Shown: positions 24,995-34,634, counted from the first letter of the stretch. The stretch is 64,000 bases of DNA from Clostridia bacterium (GCA_017936375.1 JAGBFR010000037.1:41354-105353), one strand, 5' to 3'. The notes: generated from the sequence alone by a model not told the origin. Made by a program: numbers and translations.

Positions 24995-27031
24995 ATGAGG
25001 AACACGTTTGACAGAATGGTCAGCGGCGCCATCGGCCGCATTGCCCTGCTGGGCTGCCATATTCCATCGTCCGGCCTGATTGCGGGCCCGGAAAAGATCG
25101 ATAACGTCATCCCCTTTCCCTGCCCCGAGGCATGGGACATGGGCGAGGACAACAATCACTATCCCCTCAATTACGCATTTCTGATTGAAAACGGCATTCC
25201 CGCGCTCATCGCGCGCGCCCGTGCAGGCATGGCCAATGCGCCGGCAGAGGAAAACCGGTTGCGGCTGGACGCCATCATCCGCTTCCTTGAGGCCTATCGC
25301 AGCTATATCCTCAGCCATGCCGCGCTGGCCGCCTCCCGCGCGCGCCTGTTCCCCGAGGATGCGGAGCGGTATAACCGCATCGCGCAGAACTGCCGCGCGC
25401 TGACGGAAGGCGCGCCGCAGACATTTGAGCAGGCGGTGCAGCTGTTCTACTTCACATGGAGGCTGCGCAGCGTCAATTACACCTCCTGCATCGGCCGGCT
25501 GGATGTGCAGCTCGGCGGCGCATACCGGCGCAGCATCGCCGAGGGCATGCCCCGCAGCCATGCGCATGACATCCTCTGCGAGCTCATCCGCAAGCTGAAC
25601 GCCATGGGCTCCGGCGATACGCTGATGAACGCCATGCTCGGCGGCGTCGATGAGGACGGAAACGACGTCAGCAGCGACCTGAGCGTGCTGATCATGGAGT
25701 GCTGCGGCGAGCTTGCGCTCTCCGAGCCGCACATCAATGTGCGCTATCATGCGGGCACGCCGGATTTCTTCAAGCGCGCCACAGAGAAGCTGGTCAGCTA
25801 CGGCCAGGGACAGGGCACGCTGTACGTCGACGAACACATCATCCCGGAGCTGGTGCGCATGGGCGTCCCGCTGAACGTCGCCCGGTGCTATGCCAATGAC
25901 GGCTGCACCGAGGTCACGCTCGAGGGCAGCGCCGGCATCTTCTTCTGGCAGATGGAGAGCATGAAGACGCTCGAGCTGGCCCTCCACAACGGCAAGGAGA
26001 GCCCGAACGCGCCGCATACCCCCGTGCGCAAATGGAGCCGGCACCGCATGGCCATGCCCTACAACAGCCAGCTGACCCTTGGCTTTGAAAGCGGCGATAT
26101 GCGCCGGTGCGAGACCTTTGAGGAGGTCATGGCCTGCTTCTACCGCCAGTACGATTATCAGATCGCGCTGTATCTTGAGCGCATCTCCGATGAGATCCGC
26201 CGGCATAAGGAGGGCGGCAGCTACCAGACCAGCCTGCTCTCCCAGTGCATGATCCCGGGCGTGCTGGATACGGGCAGGGAGCCCGTGCGCGGCGGCTTTG
26301 AGAGCGACAATTACCAGCTGCTCAGCGGCTCCATCCCCACCGTGGCGGACAGCCTGTACGCCGTCAAAGAGGCGGTATTCGAGCAGAAGCTCTGCACCAT
26401 GGACGAGCTGCTCCGCGCCATCGACGCCGACTTTGAGGGGCATGAGCTCCTGCAGAAGCAGCTGCGCAGCCTGCCCAAGTTCGGCAACGATGAGGACGGC
26501 GTGGACCTGCTGGCGTCGGAGATCGCCGCGCACTTCTGCGGCGTCGTGGAGGCATACGCCTATCCCTGCGGCATGCGCGTGCTCCCCGGCATCTACAACA
26601 TCGACTTCGTGATGTTCTCCAGCATCCTGGGCGCCACGCCCGACGGGCGCAATGCCGGCGACGCCATCTGCTGCCATTATTCACCGACGCCCTCCCGCGC
26701 GACGAAGGGCATCACTGCCGCGCTGCAGTCCGCATCCAAGGGCAATCTGCCCCGCGGCTGCGCCGCCTCGCCCGTGTATCTGACGCTGCCGCGTCTCATC
26801 GATACCGACTATACAAAGGTCATCTCCGCGCTGTTTGACGGCTGCGCCGCGCTCAGGCTCCCGATTGTCAATCTGTCCATCGTCAACGTCGAGGAGCTGG
26901 AGGACGCGCGCATCCACCCCGAAAACCACCGCGACCTCATCGTCCGCGTGTGGGGCTACAACGCATACTTTGTGGATCTGGACGACGAACTCCAGCTGCA
27001 CATCATCAACCGAACCCTGCACACCGCATAA
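24995..27031 (+). CDS. glycyl radical enzyme, PFL-like eliminase of unknown substrate
   Basis: 678 residues from ATG at 24995 (AAGAAGGG upstream). The active-site loop is NDGCTEV: thiyl Cys304 with Glu306 two residues on, the Cys-x-Glu pair found in glycerol, diol and choline eliminases, and not the Cys-Cys pair of pyruvate formate-lyase. The glycyl radical loop is RVWGYNAYF with Gly654. It is shorter than most relatives (about 760-850) and seems to lack roughly 100 N-terminal residues. Its activase and an iron alcohol dehydrogenase are encoded in the same operon, so radical elimination to an aldehyde followed by reduction is likely. It lies between two GH32 genes, an unusual setting. The substrate is unknown. 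Confidence 0.88.
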   Translation: MRNTFDRMVSGAIGRIALLGCHIPSSGLIAGPEKIDNVIPFPCPEAWDMGEDNNHYPLNYAFLIENGIPALIARARAGMANAPAEENRLRLDAIIRFLEAYRSYILSHAALAASRARLFPEDAERYNRIAQNCRALTEGAPQTFEQAVQLFYFTWRLRSVNYTSCIGRLDVQLGGAYRRSIAEGMPRSHAHDILCELIRKLNAMGSGDTLMNAMLGGVDEDGNDVSSDLSVLIMECCGELALSEPHINVRYHAGTPDFFKRATEKLVSYGQGQGTLYVDEHIIPELVRMGVPLNVARCYANDGCTEVTLEGSAGIFFWQMESMKTLELALHNGKESPNAPHTPVRKWSRHRMAMPYNSQLTLGFESGDMRRCETFEEVMACFYRQYDYQIALYLERISDEIRRHKEGGSYQTSLLSQCMIPGVLDTGREPVRGGFESDNYQLLSGSIPTVADSLYAVKEAVFEQKLCTMDELLRAIDADFEGHELLQKQLRSLPKFGNDEDGVDLLASEIAAHFCGVVEAYAYPCGMRVLPGIYNIDFVMFSSILGATPDGRNAGDAICCHYSPTPSRATKGITAALQSASKGNLPRGCAASPVYLTLPRLIDTDYTKVISALFDGCAALRLPIVNLSIVNVEELEDARIHPENHRDLIVRVWGYNAYFVDLDDELQLHIINRTLHTA

Positions 27032-27056
27032 TCGACCTCAGAAAGGAAACCGCGCC

Positions 27057-28415
27057 ATGAAGGATTACAGACCTGGTTATCATTACCGCCCGAAGGAGAA
27101 CTGGATCAACGACCCCTGCGGCCTCATCCATCATCAGGGCGTATATCATCTCTATCACCAGTATAACCCGCACGGCGACCGCTGGGGCGATATGCACTGG
27201 GGCCACGCCGTCTCCGCCGATATGGTGAACTGGAAGGAGCAGGAGATCGCCATGAAGCCCGACGAGGCCAACGGCGAGGAGCACTGCTTCACCGGCTGCG
27301 GCTATCATCTGCCCGACGGCAGGGCCGCCTTCTACTACACCAGCATCGAGCTCAAGCGCGACCCGGAGCAGTGGATCGCCTACCCGCAGGACGACGCCCT
27401 CTCCGCCATCACGCAGACCCGCGAGGGCGCGATGACCATCCCCATGCACAAGCCGGAAATGGAGGTCTCCGAGTGGCGCGACCCGAGCATCCTGCCGTAT
27501 AAGGACGGCTATCTCATGGTGCTGGGCTGCCGCCTGAGCGTCAATGGCGACGAGCATACCGGCGCGGCGCTCCTATACACCAGCAAGGACGGCGTCCACT
27601 TCACCTATCACTCCATTCTCGCCCGCGGCGACGGCAGCGACGAGCGCTCCTGGGAATGCCCGAACTTCTTTAAGATCGGCGACAAGCATGTGCTCATGTA
27701 CTCCCCGTACCGCCAGCCGCTCTACATCGTGGGCACGCTGACGGAGGATCTTCGCTTCATCCCCGAGGGGCGCGGCGCCGCCGACGAGAGCGGCCACGAG
27801 GGCTGGTATGCCCCGCAGTCCTTCCGCGATGAAAACGGCCGCCAGCTGATTATCGGCTGGATGACCGAGCGCTCCCGCGGCACGTGGGACGGCATCAAGG
27901 GCTGGGCGGGCTGCATGAGCCTGCCGCGCGAGGTGTATCTGGAGAACACTGTATTCAAGATGCGCGTGATCCCGGAGATCGAGAAGCTCGTCGCCTCTAC
28001 GGAAGAGGGAGAGCTGCCGATGAAGACCTGCACCGCCGGCGAGCAGTTCCGCGTCATCATCGACGCCGAACTGGACGCGGACGGCTGCGTCAGCGCCGAG
28101 GTGCTCGCCACCCCCGACGGCGAGGAAAAGACCATCGTCACCCTGCATGGGGATGGCCGTCTCGTGCTCGACCGCGGCGCCTCCTCAAAGTATCCGACCC
28201 ATCACAGCATCCTTGAGCGCCGCATCTCCATGCAGGGCGGCAAGGCGCATCTGGAGATCTACGTCGACCACTCCGTCATCGAGATCGCCGGCAACGGCGA
28301 ATGGATCTCCTCCCGCGTGTATCCCTCCCGCGAGGACGCGCTGGAGGCCAAGCTGAGCATCTGCGGCGGCAAGGGCCATTATGCCCTCTCCCAGATGAAT
28401 AACTGCGAAAAGTGA
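27057..28415 (+). CDS. GH32 beta-fructofuranosidase (second)
   Basis: 452 residues from ATG at 27057. The nucleophile is Asp19 in WINDPCG, where Cys replaces the usual Asn; the stabiliser Asp is in WRDPS and the acid/base Glu in WECPN. The C-terminal beta-sandwich is present and no signal peptide is seen. The altered WINDPCG and ECPN motifs set it apart from the first GH32 enzyme and suggest a different linkage or chain length. It follows the glycyl radical enzyme by 25 nt and precedes the dehydrogenase by 10 nt. Confidence 0.9.
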   Translation: MKDYRPGYHYRPKENWINDPCGLIHHQGVYHLYHQYNPHGDRWGDMHWGHAVSADMVNWKEQEIAMKPDEANGEEHCFTGCGYHLPDGRAAFYYTSIELKRDPEQWIAYPQDDALSAITQTREGAMTIPMHKPEMEVSEWRDPSILPYKDGYLMVLGCRLSVNGDEHTGAALLYTSKDGVHFTYHSILARGDGSDERSWECPNFFKIGDKHVLMYSPYRQPLYIVGTLTEDLRFIPEGRGAADESGHEGWYAPQSFRDENGRQLIIGWMTERSRGTWDGIKGWAGCMSLPREVYLENTVFKMRVIPEIEKLVASTEEGELPMKTCTAGEQFRVIIDAELDADGCVSAEVLATPDGEEKTIVTLHGDGRLVLDRGASSKYPTHHSILERRISMQGGKAHLEIYVDHSVIEIAGNGEWISSRVYPSREDALEAKLSICGGKGHYALSQMNNCEK

Positions 28416-28425
28416 GGCAAGTGCC

Positions 28426-29607
28426 ATGCTTGATTTTACCTATCACATTCCCACCAAGGTCGTCTTCGGCCGCAATTCCGTCTCTGCCCTGCCGGAGCTC
28501 ATCCGCGAGGCGGGCGCAAAGCATGTGCTCGTCCACTTCGGCGGGCAGAGCGCCGTCAGGAGCGGCCTCATCGACAAGGTGAAGGCGCTGCTTGAGGAGG
28601 CCGGCGTGCGCTATACGCTGCTGGGCGGCGTCGCGCCGAATCCGAAGGTTTCCCTCGTCCGCGAGGGTGCGGCGCTGTGCAAGCGCGAGGGAATTGACTT
28701 CATCCTCGCCGTGGGCGGCGGCAGCGTCATCGACTCTGCGAAGGGCATCGCCCTCGGCGCAAAGATGGAGGAGGACGTCTGGTCCATCTTCGAGCGCAAG
28801 TGCCGTCCCACCGAGGCGCTGCCCATCGGCAGCATCCTGACCATCGCCGCCGCGGGCAGCGAGATGGCGGGCGGTCTGGTCATCTCCAACGACGAGATCG
28901 GCCTCAAGCGCGACTATGGCACCCCGGCGCTGCGCCCGGTCTTCTGCATTGAGAATCCGGAGCTGACCTACACCGTCTCCAAGTGGCAGACGGCCTGCGG
29001 CACGGTGGATATCCTGATGCACACCTTCGAGCGCTATTTCACCCCCACGCAGGACGTCGATTTCACCGACGAGCTGTGCGAGGGCCTGTGCCGCGCGGTC
29101 ATCAAGGCCGGCAGCATCGCCTATGAGAACCCGACCGACTATGAGGCGCGCGCCACGCTGATGTGGGCCAGCAGCCTCTCTCAGAATGACCTGATGGGCA
29201 TGGGACGCGCCAGCGACTGGGCGACCCACCAGCTGGAGCACGATCTGAGCGGCATGTACGACAATGTATCCCACGGCGCGGGCCTCGCGGTCATCTTCCC
29301 GGCGTGGTGCCGCTATGTGATGAAGCATGACATTCCGCGCTTCTGCCGCTTCGCGGAGAAGGTGTGGGGCGTCAGCGGCGAGGGCCTGACCCCGGAGCAG
29401 CACGCCGAAAAGGGCGTGCAGGCTGCGCAGGCGTACTTCGCCTCCCTCGGCATGCCCACGGATCTCAAGGCCTTCGGCGTGGATCCCGAGCGCCTGCCCG
29501 AAATGGCGGAGAAGTGCTCCTTCCATGGCCAGCGCATGCTCGGCGGCCTCACGCGCCTTGACACGCAGGATATGCTCAATATCTACAAGCTCGCCTACAA
29601 CGGCTGA
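28426..29607 (+). CDS. iron-dependent alcohol dehydrogenase (YqhD/BdhA-like)
   Basis: 393 residues, family III alcohol dehydrogenase. The nucleotide loop is VGGGSVIDSAKGIA. Metal ligands are Asp in GTVDILMHTFERYF with the following His, then His residues in DWATHQLEHDLSG and VSHGAGLAV. Members reduce aldehydes with NADPH or NADH. Encoded between the glycyl radical enzyme and its activase, it is the probable sink for the aldehyde formed by the radical enzyme, regenerating NAD(P)+ during fermentation (inference). Confidence 0.9.
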   Translation: MLDFTYHIPTKVVFGRNSVSALPELIREAGAKHVLVHFGGQSAVRSGLIDKVKALLEEAGVRYTLLGGVAPNPKVSLVREGAALCKREGIDFILAVGGGSVIDSAKGIALGAKMEEDVWSIFERKCRPTEALPIGSILTIAAAGSEMAGGLVISNDEIGLKRDYGTPALRPVFCIENPELTYTVSKWQTACGTVDILMHTFERYFTPTQDVDFTDELCEGLCRAVIKAGSIAYENPTDYEARATLMWASSLSQNDLMGMGRASDWATHQLEHDLSGMYDNVSHGAGLAVIFPAWCRYVMKHDIPRFCRFAEKVWGVSGEGLTPEQHAEKGVQAAQAYFASLGMPTDLKAFGVDPERLPEMAEKCSFHGQRMLGGLTRLDTQDMLNIYKLAYNG

Positions 29608-29637
29608 TTGTCTCCGACAGAGAAGAGGTGCTTTCTC

Positions 29638-30525
29638 GTGTACAAAGACGTCACGGGGCTCATCTTTCAGATCCAGCGTTTCTCCGTCCACGATGGAGAC
29701 GGCCTGCGCACAACGGTCTTCTTCAAGGGCTGCCCCCTTCGCTGCCGCTGGTGCCATAACCCGGAGGGGTTGCGCCCCGGCGCGCTGCTGGCGGTCAATC
29801 GTCCGCTCTGCGTGCACTGCGGCCGCTGTCAGGATATCTGCCCGCAGGGCGTCCACAGCGTATCCCCCGGCATGCACGGCGTGTCCCGCGCGCAATGCCG
29901 GACCTGCGGTGCCTGCGCAGCCGCCTGCCCAACGGGCGCGCTGCATCTGATCGGGCAGAGGATGTCCGCCGGAGACGTCGTGCGCGAGGCGCTCAGGGAT
30001 GCGCCGTTCTACACAACCGGCGGCGGCATCACCTGCTCCGGCGGCGAATGCACCATGCAGCCGGAATTCCTGCTTGCCGTGCTGACAACAGCGAAGGAAG
30101 CCGGGCTGAATACCGCGGTGGATACCTGCGGCTTCGCCCCTTCCGATGTGCTGCGGCAGATTGCGCCGTATACGGACGCCTTCCTGTACGACGTCAAGGC
30201 GTACACCCCCGAACTGCACAGGACCTTTACCGGCGCTGACAATGCGCTGATCCTGAGCAATTACCGGACGCTGCACGGCATGGGCGCAAGGCTCGACGTG
30301 CGCATCCCTCTGATTCCCACGGTCAATGACAGCGAAGAGGAGATCCTGCGCATCGGCCGCTTCCTGCAGGAGGCCGGCAGACCCCACGCGCTCAAGGTGA
30401 TCCCCTATCACTCCCCGGGCCATGCCAAGTATGCACAGGTGGATGAACCCATCTGGGAGCCGGAAGGGCGCTTTACCGTTACCCCTGAAGAGGCGCAGCG
30501 CATGCTTGACGCCATGCTTACCTGA
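29638..30525 (+). CDS. glycyl radical enzyme activase (radical SAM)
   Basis: 295 residues from GTG at 29638, with AAGAGGTG seven bases upstream; an earlier TTG at 29608 lacks a ribosome site. The SAM cluster motif is CPLRCRWC. A ferredoxin-like insert follows with two more 4Fe-4S sets, CVHCGRCQDIC and CRTCGACAAAC, as in activases of eliminase-type glycyl radical enzymes (PFL activase itself lacks them). It should install the radical on Gly654 of the enzyme encoded upstream. Other expected segments are TTGGGITCSGGE and DTCGF. Confidence 0.93.
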   Translation: MYKDVTGLIFQIQRFSVHDGDGLRTTVFFKGCPLRCRWCHNPEGLRPGALLAVNRPLCVHCGRCQDICPQGVHSVSPGMHGVSRAQCRTCGACAAACPTGALHLIGQRMSAGDVVREALRDAPFYTTGGGITCSGGECTMQPEFLLAVLTTAKEAGLNTAVDTCGFAPSDVLRQIAPYTDAFLYDVKAYTPELHRTFTGADNALILSNYRTLHGMGARLDVRIPLIPTVNDSEEEILRIGRFLQEAGRPHALKVIPYHSPGHAKYAQVDEPIWEPEGRFTVTPEEAQRMLDAMLT

Positions 30526-30548
30526 ACAGACGAAGGAGGTTTTTTTCC

Positions 30549-31499
30549 ATGAAATACGATGTGGTCGCCCTCGGCGAACTGCTGATTGACTTCACCCCCA
30601 ACGGCACCAGCGAACAGGGCAATCCCGTGTTCGAGGCCAATCCCGGCGGCGCGCCGTGCAACGTGCTGTCCATGCTGGGCCGCTTCGGCCACAAGACCGC
30701 CTTCATCGGCAAGGTCGGCGAGGATATGTTCGGCCGGATGCTGGCGCAGGCCATCACCGAGTGCGGCATTTCCGCCGAGGGGCTGCGCTTTGACGGCGCG
30801 GTGAATACCACGCTCGCCTTCGTCCACAAGCTCCCCAATGGCGACCGCGACTTCTCCTTCTACCGCAAGCCCGGCGCGGATATGATGCTCGCCGAGGACG
30901 AGGTCAGCGAGGAGCTGATTGCCGGCGCGAGAATCTTCCACTTCGGCACGCTCTCCATGACCCATCCGGGCGTCGCCGCGGCGACAAGGCGCGCCATCGG
31001 CTATGCCGAGAAGCACGGCCTGCTGCGCTCCTTTGACCCCAACCTACGCCCGCCGCTGTGGGAGAATCTGGACGACGCCAAGGAGGCTGTCCGCTACGGC
31101 CTCGCGCACTGCGACGTCCTCAAGATCTCCGACAATGAGATTCAGTGGCTGACGGGCGAAGAGGACTTTACCGCGGGTGTCGCCGCGCTGCGCGCGGAGT
31201 TTGATATTCCGCTCATCCTCGTCTCCATGGGCCCGGACGGCAGCCGCGCCTACACGAAGGACCTCATGGCCGAGGTGCCCGCGCGCCTGAATCCCAATAC
31301 CATCGAGACCACCGGCGCGGGCGATACCTTCTGCGCCTGCGTGCTGCATGATGTGCTTGAAAACGGCATGGAGACCTTCACGAAGGAGCGCCTGGAGGCG
31401 ATGCTCAATCTCGCCAACACTGCGGCCTCCATCGTCACCACCCGCCGCGGCGCGCTGCGCGTGATGCCCACGCCGGAGGAAATCGCGGCCATCCTGTAA
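30549..31499 (+). CDS. fructokinase (PfkB family)
   Basis: 316 residues, ATG preceded by AAGGAGG. It begins YDVVALGELLIDFTP with the substrate motif NPGGAPCNV and ends with the catalytic TTGAGDTFCA. These match PfkB fructokinases that make fructose-6-phosphate from fructose and ATP. It sits among three GH32-type genes, so it takes up the fructose they release. Confidence 0.9.
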   Translation: MKYDVVALGELLIDFTPNGTSEQGNPVFEANPGGAPCNVLSMLGRFGHKTAFIGKVGEDMFGRMLAQAITECGISAEGLRFDGAVNTTLAFVHKLPNGDRDFSFYRKPGADMMLAEDEVSEELIAGARIFHFGTLSMTHPGVAAATRRAIGYAEKHGLLRSFDPNLRPPLWENLDDAKEAVRYGLAHCDVLKISDNEIQWLTGEEDFTAGVAALRAEFDIPLILVSMGPDGSRAYTKDLMAEVPARLNPNTIETTGAGDTFCACVLHDVLENGMETFTKERLEAMLNLANTAASIVTTRRGALRVMPTPEEIAAIL

Positions 31500-31539
31500 C
31501 GCATACGGCACGACAGACATCACGAAAGGCGGTATATCC

Positions 31540-32940
31540 ATGGCGGACAACCGTATTTTCTTCAGCTCCTCCGAGGGGCGTCTTGGCGACGTGATCCCCT
31601 ACTACGAGGATGGGGAGTTCCGGCTCTTCTTCCTCGCCAATGGATGGACGAACGTCACCACGAAGGATCATCTGCATTTTACCAACGAGTTCAAGACCGG
31701 CATCCGCGGCGGTACGGGCTCCGTGGTCAAGGTGGACGGCGTGTACCACCTGTTCTACTGCAAGTTCCCCAGCTATCCCTATCCGCGCCAGCAGGCATGG
31801 CACGCCACCAGCACGGACTTTGTGAACTGGACGGAGCACCCCGAGCATATGTTCATGCCCGACGGGGACATCTATGAGATGAGCGACTGGCGCGATCCGC
31901 ATGTCATCTGGAATGAAGAGGAGCAGCGCTGGTGGATGCTGCTCTCCGCCCAGAAGCGCGGCAGGACCATGCGCAAGGGCTGCGTGGGCCTGTGCGTCTC
32001 CGACGACCTCATCCACTGGGAATACCGCGAGCCGCTCTACGCGCCCGCCACCAATCAGAGCGCGCACGAATGCCCGGACATCTTCAAGTGGGGCGACTGG
32101 TGGTATCTGACCTACTCGGTCTACACCGACCGCTTCCAGACGCTCTACCGCATGAGCAAATCCCCGTACGGCCCGTGGATCACCCCGAAGGTCGACACGT
32201 TTGACACCCGCTGCTTCTATGCCGCCAAGCACGGCACCGACGGCGTCAATCATTACATGTACGGCTGGAATCCGACGAAGGATCGCAACATCTGGAGCTT
32301 CAATCCGCAGAAGGACTACGGCAGGGACCACAGCACGTGGGACTGGGGCGGCACGATGATCGTCCATAAGCTCATCCAGAACGAGGACGGCACGCTCTGC
32401 GTGACCCCGCCCGAGGCGGTGGACAACGCATTCGTCACGCCGGTTGCTCCGCAGATCCAGCCCGTCAACGGCGACTGGCAGGTCACGCAGGACAGCGCCT
32501 GCGTCTCCTCGCCCTATGCCTACGCCAGCCTGCTGATGAATCAGATTCCTGAGGTCTGCAAGCTGGAAATGGACGTCCGCTTCACCGACGCCCCGCGCGA
32601 GTTCGGCGTCGGCCTGCAGCTGGACAACGACTTTGCCATGGGCTACTATCTGCTCTTTGAGCCGAACCGCGGGCGCGTGCAGTACAAGACCGGCCTGCGC
32701 ATGTACGAGGACGGCGGCAAGATGTTCCCCTACGATGTGGAGCAGGAGCGCCCCTTCACCTGGGAGGCCGGCAAGACCTATCACCTGCGCATCTTTGTGG
32801 AGGACAGCATCCTGCTGCTCTATCTTGACGACACCATCGCGCTGGGCACGCGCATGTGCGACAGAAAGAACGGGCGCTTTGGCCTGTTCGTCTCCGAGGG
32901 CAGCGCATCGTTTGAAAACATCCGCCTCAGCGTGCTGTAA
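31540..32940 (+). CDS. GH32-like five-bladed propeller glycosidase with C-terminal sandwich
   Basis: 466 residues. The N-terminal motif is RLGDVIPYY with Asp17 in the nucleophile position instead of WMNDPNG. The stabiliser appears in DWRDPHV and the acid/base Glu in HECPDIF. The C-terminal part (about 300-466) is a laminin-G/concanavalin-like sandwich. This divergent GH32/GH43-like group is often annotated as levanase- or sucrose-6-phosphate-hydrolase-like. There is no signal peptide. It follows the fructokinase by 40 nt, and fructoside cleavage is likely but not certain. Confidence 0.8.
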   Translation: MADNRIFFSSSEGRLGDVIPYYEDGEFRLFFLANGWTNVTTKDHLHFTNEFKTGIRGGTGSVVKVDGVYHLFYCKFPSYPYPRQQAWHATSTDFVNWTEHPEHMFMPDGDIYEMSDWRDPHVIWNEEEQRWWMLLSAQKRGRTMRKGCVGLCVSDDLIHWEYREPLYAPATNQSAHECPDIFKWGDWWYLTYSVYTDRFQTLYRMSKSPYGPWITPKVDTFDTRCFYAAKHGTDGVNHYMYGWNPTKDRNIWSFNPQKDYGRDHSTWDWGGTMIVHKLIQNEDGTLCVTPPEAVDNAFVTPVAPQIQPVNGDWQVTQDSACVSSPYAYASLLMNQIPEVCKLEMDVRFTDAPREFGVGLQLDNDFAMGYYLLFEPNRGRVQYKTGLRMYEDGGKMFPYDVEQERPFTWEAGKTYHLRIFVEDSILLLYLDDTIALGTRMCDRKNGRFGLFVSEGSASFENIRLSVL

Positions 32941-32982
32941 ATAACCGGCCCGTCCATCGGGTCAGAAAAGGAGGGAATCGCC

Positions 32983-33756
32983 TTGGCACAGGTACACTGC
33001 AACCTGTTCTCTTATTCGCTCGGTTACCCGGTGGATATCGAAGTGATTCTGCCGTCGTTCACGTCCTGCAACATGGGCGATCCGCATACCCATGCGCTGC
33101 CCGCCAAGTTCCCCGTGCTCTATCTGCTTCACGGATACGGCAACGACTATCAGGCATGGCTGCGCTACACCAGCATCCAGCGCTACGCGGAGGAGCACCG
33201 CATCGCGGTCGTCACCTTCTCCTGCCACAACAAGGCATACCTCAATGCGCCGCTGGGCGAAAACTTCTATGACTTCCTGAACAGCGAGCTGCCGGAATTC
33301 GTGGAAAACTATTTCCCCATCTCCGGCGAGGCGAAGGAACGCTATATCGCCGGCCTGTCCATGGGCGGCTACGGCGCGCTGCTGCATGGTCTGCAGAATC
33401 CCGAGCGCTACAGCGCCATCGGCGCCTTCTCCCCGGGCATTCCGGAGGAAAATCCCAAGGATGAGCCGAACAGAATCATGCGCACCGACCTGTACAAGGT
33501 CACCCGCGAGGCGCTTGAGGGAGGCCGCCGCCTGCCCGACCTGTTCATGTGCATCGGCGACAGGGATTTCCTCTATGAGCGTGTTACGCGCTATCACGAG
33601 ACCTTCATGCCCAAGTGGCACAGCTCCCGTTACCGCTTTGACGACCTGCCCAATTACGAGCATGAATTCGCCATCTGGGACAAGGAGGTTCTGGCCTTCC
33701 TTGACTGGATCAAGCGCGAGGACGTCTATAAGCAGATGGGGAAAAACAAGGTGTAA
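32983..33756 (+). CDS. esterase D / feruloyl-esterase-like alpha/beta hydrolase
   Basis: 257 residues from TTG at 32983, with AAAAGGAGGG upstream. The alpha/beta fold has FPVLYLLHGYGND, nucleophile motif GLSMGGYGA (Ser near 127), an acid region CIGDRDFLY and a late His in YEHEFAIWD. Relatives remove acetyl, feruloyl or other acyl groups. As the last gene of the fructan operon before a terminator, it may deacylate imported oligosaccharides. Cytoplasmic. Confidence 0.85.
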   Translation: MAQVHCNLFSYSLGYPVDIEVILPSFTSCNMGDPHTHALPAKFPVLYLLHGYGNDYQAWLRYTSIQRYAEEHRIAVVTFSCHNKAYLNAPLGENFYDFLNSELPEFVENYFPISGEAKERYIAGLSMGGYGALLHGLQNPERYSAIGAFSPGIPEENPKDEPNRIMRTDLYKVTREALEGGRRLPDLFMCIGDRDFLYERVTRYHETFMPKWHSSRYRFDDLPNYEHEFAIWDKEVLAFLDWIKREDVYKQMGKNKV

Positions 33757-33796
33757 CGCCCTGGCGTTCCCCTCATAACAACGCCCCCTTTCAATG

Positions 33797-33835
33797 GATG
33801 ATTGCATACGGCCCGTCTGTGTGCAGTCATCTTTT
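33797..33835 (+). terminator. Terminator closing the fructan/glycyl-radical operon
   Basis: GATGATTGCATAC pairs with GTGTGCAGTCATC (two G-T pairs), followed by TTTT. The eight-gene operon starting at 23,521 would end here. Confidence 0.65.
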
Positions 33836-33870
33836 CACATCGGGCATATGCAGCGGAAAGGAGCATCTTC

Positions 33871-34620
33871 ATGAAGATTCTGCTGATTTCGGATGTTCAC
33901 GCCAACATCCATGCCCTGCGCGCCGTCGAGCGGGCGGAAAAGACATGGGATGACGTCTGGTGCTGCGGCGATCTGACAGACTTTGGCCCCGATCCCGTGC
34001 CTGTCATCCGCTGGATGCGCGATCACAGCGCCCGCTGCGTGCTGGGCAATCACGACGCGCATGTGCTCACCCTCACTGTGGAGGACTGCCGCCGCGCATG
34101 GGACGAGCGCACGTGGCAATGGGCGCACCAGAATTATGAGCAGCTGGACGGCGGCGACGTCGCCTACCTGCGCAGCCTGCCAAAGACGCTCCATCTCTCC
34201 GCCGACGGCGTCTCCTATCAGATGCAGCATCAGTACGACAGCGGCTACGGCGTCGTGGAGGCGCTCAGCCATTTTGACAGCTTCTGGCAAGGCGGGGACG
34301 CGCCGGAGCGCCGCATGCTCTTTGGGCATACGCACAGGCGCGGCATGCATCTGCTGGACGAGCATACCTGCTGGCTCAATCCCGGCAGCGTCTCCTACCG
34401 CAAGGGGGACGATATGGACAAGCGCGCCCACTACATGGTGATCGAGGACGGTCACGTGCGCTTTGGGGCTGTATCCTACGACCGCAGCGCGCTCCTCGCC
34501 AAAACACAGGAAATCCACCGCAGCGGGCGCATGCTGGCAGCCAACCTGCAGGACGCCTATTTCTTCTTTGGTAGCTCGCTCACCAAGCGCGACCCGCTGC
34601 CAAAGCTCCCCGAACCTTGA
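33871..34620 (+). CDS. metallophosphoesterase (YfcE-like)
   Basis: 249 residues from ATG at 33871 with GAAAGGAG upstream. Calcineurin-like metal motifs are SDVHANIHAL, CGDLTDFGP, GNHDAH and GHTHRRGMH. Relatives hydrolyse phosphodiesters or phosphomonoesters. It begins a rightward group downstream of the terminator, 14 nt before the Nif3-like gene. The substrate is not predictable. Confidence 0.88.
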   Translation: MKILLISDVHANIHALRAVERAEKTWDDVWCCGDLTDFGPDPVPVIRWMRDHSARCVLGNHDAHVLTLTVEDCRRAWDERTWQWAHQNYEQLDGGDVAYLRSLPKTLHLSADGVSYQMQHQYDSGYGVVEALSHFDSFWQGGDAPERRMLFGHTHRRGMHLLDEHTCWLNPGSVSYRKGDDMDKRAHYMVIEDGHVRFGAVSYDRSALLAKTQEIHRSGRMLAANLQDAYFFFGSSLTKRDPLPKLPEP

Positions 34621-34634
34621 CCGGAGGTGATTCC

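Noticed and set aside
24995-27031. Reading the glycyl radical enzyme as pyruvate formate-lyase
   Set aside because: The active loop has a single Cys followed by x-Glu rather than adjacent cysteines, and the activase has extra ferredoxin clusters absent from PFL activase.
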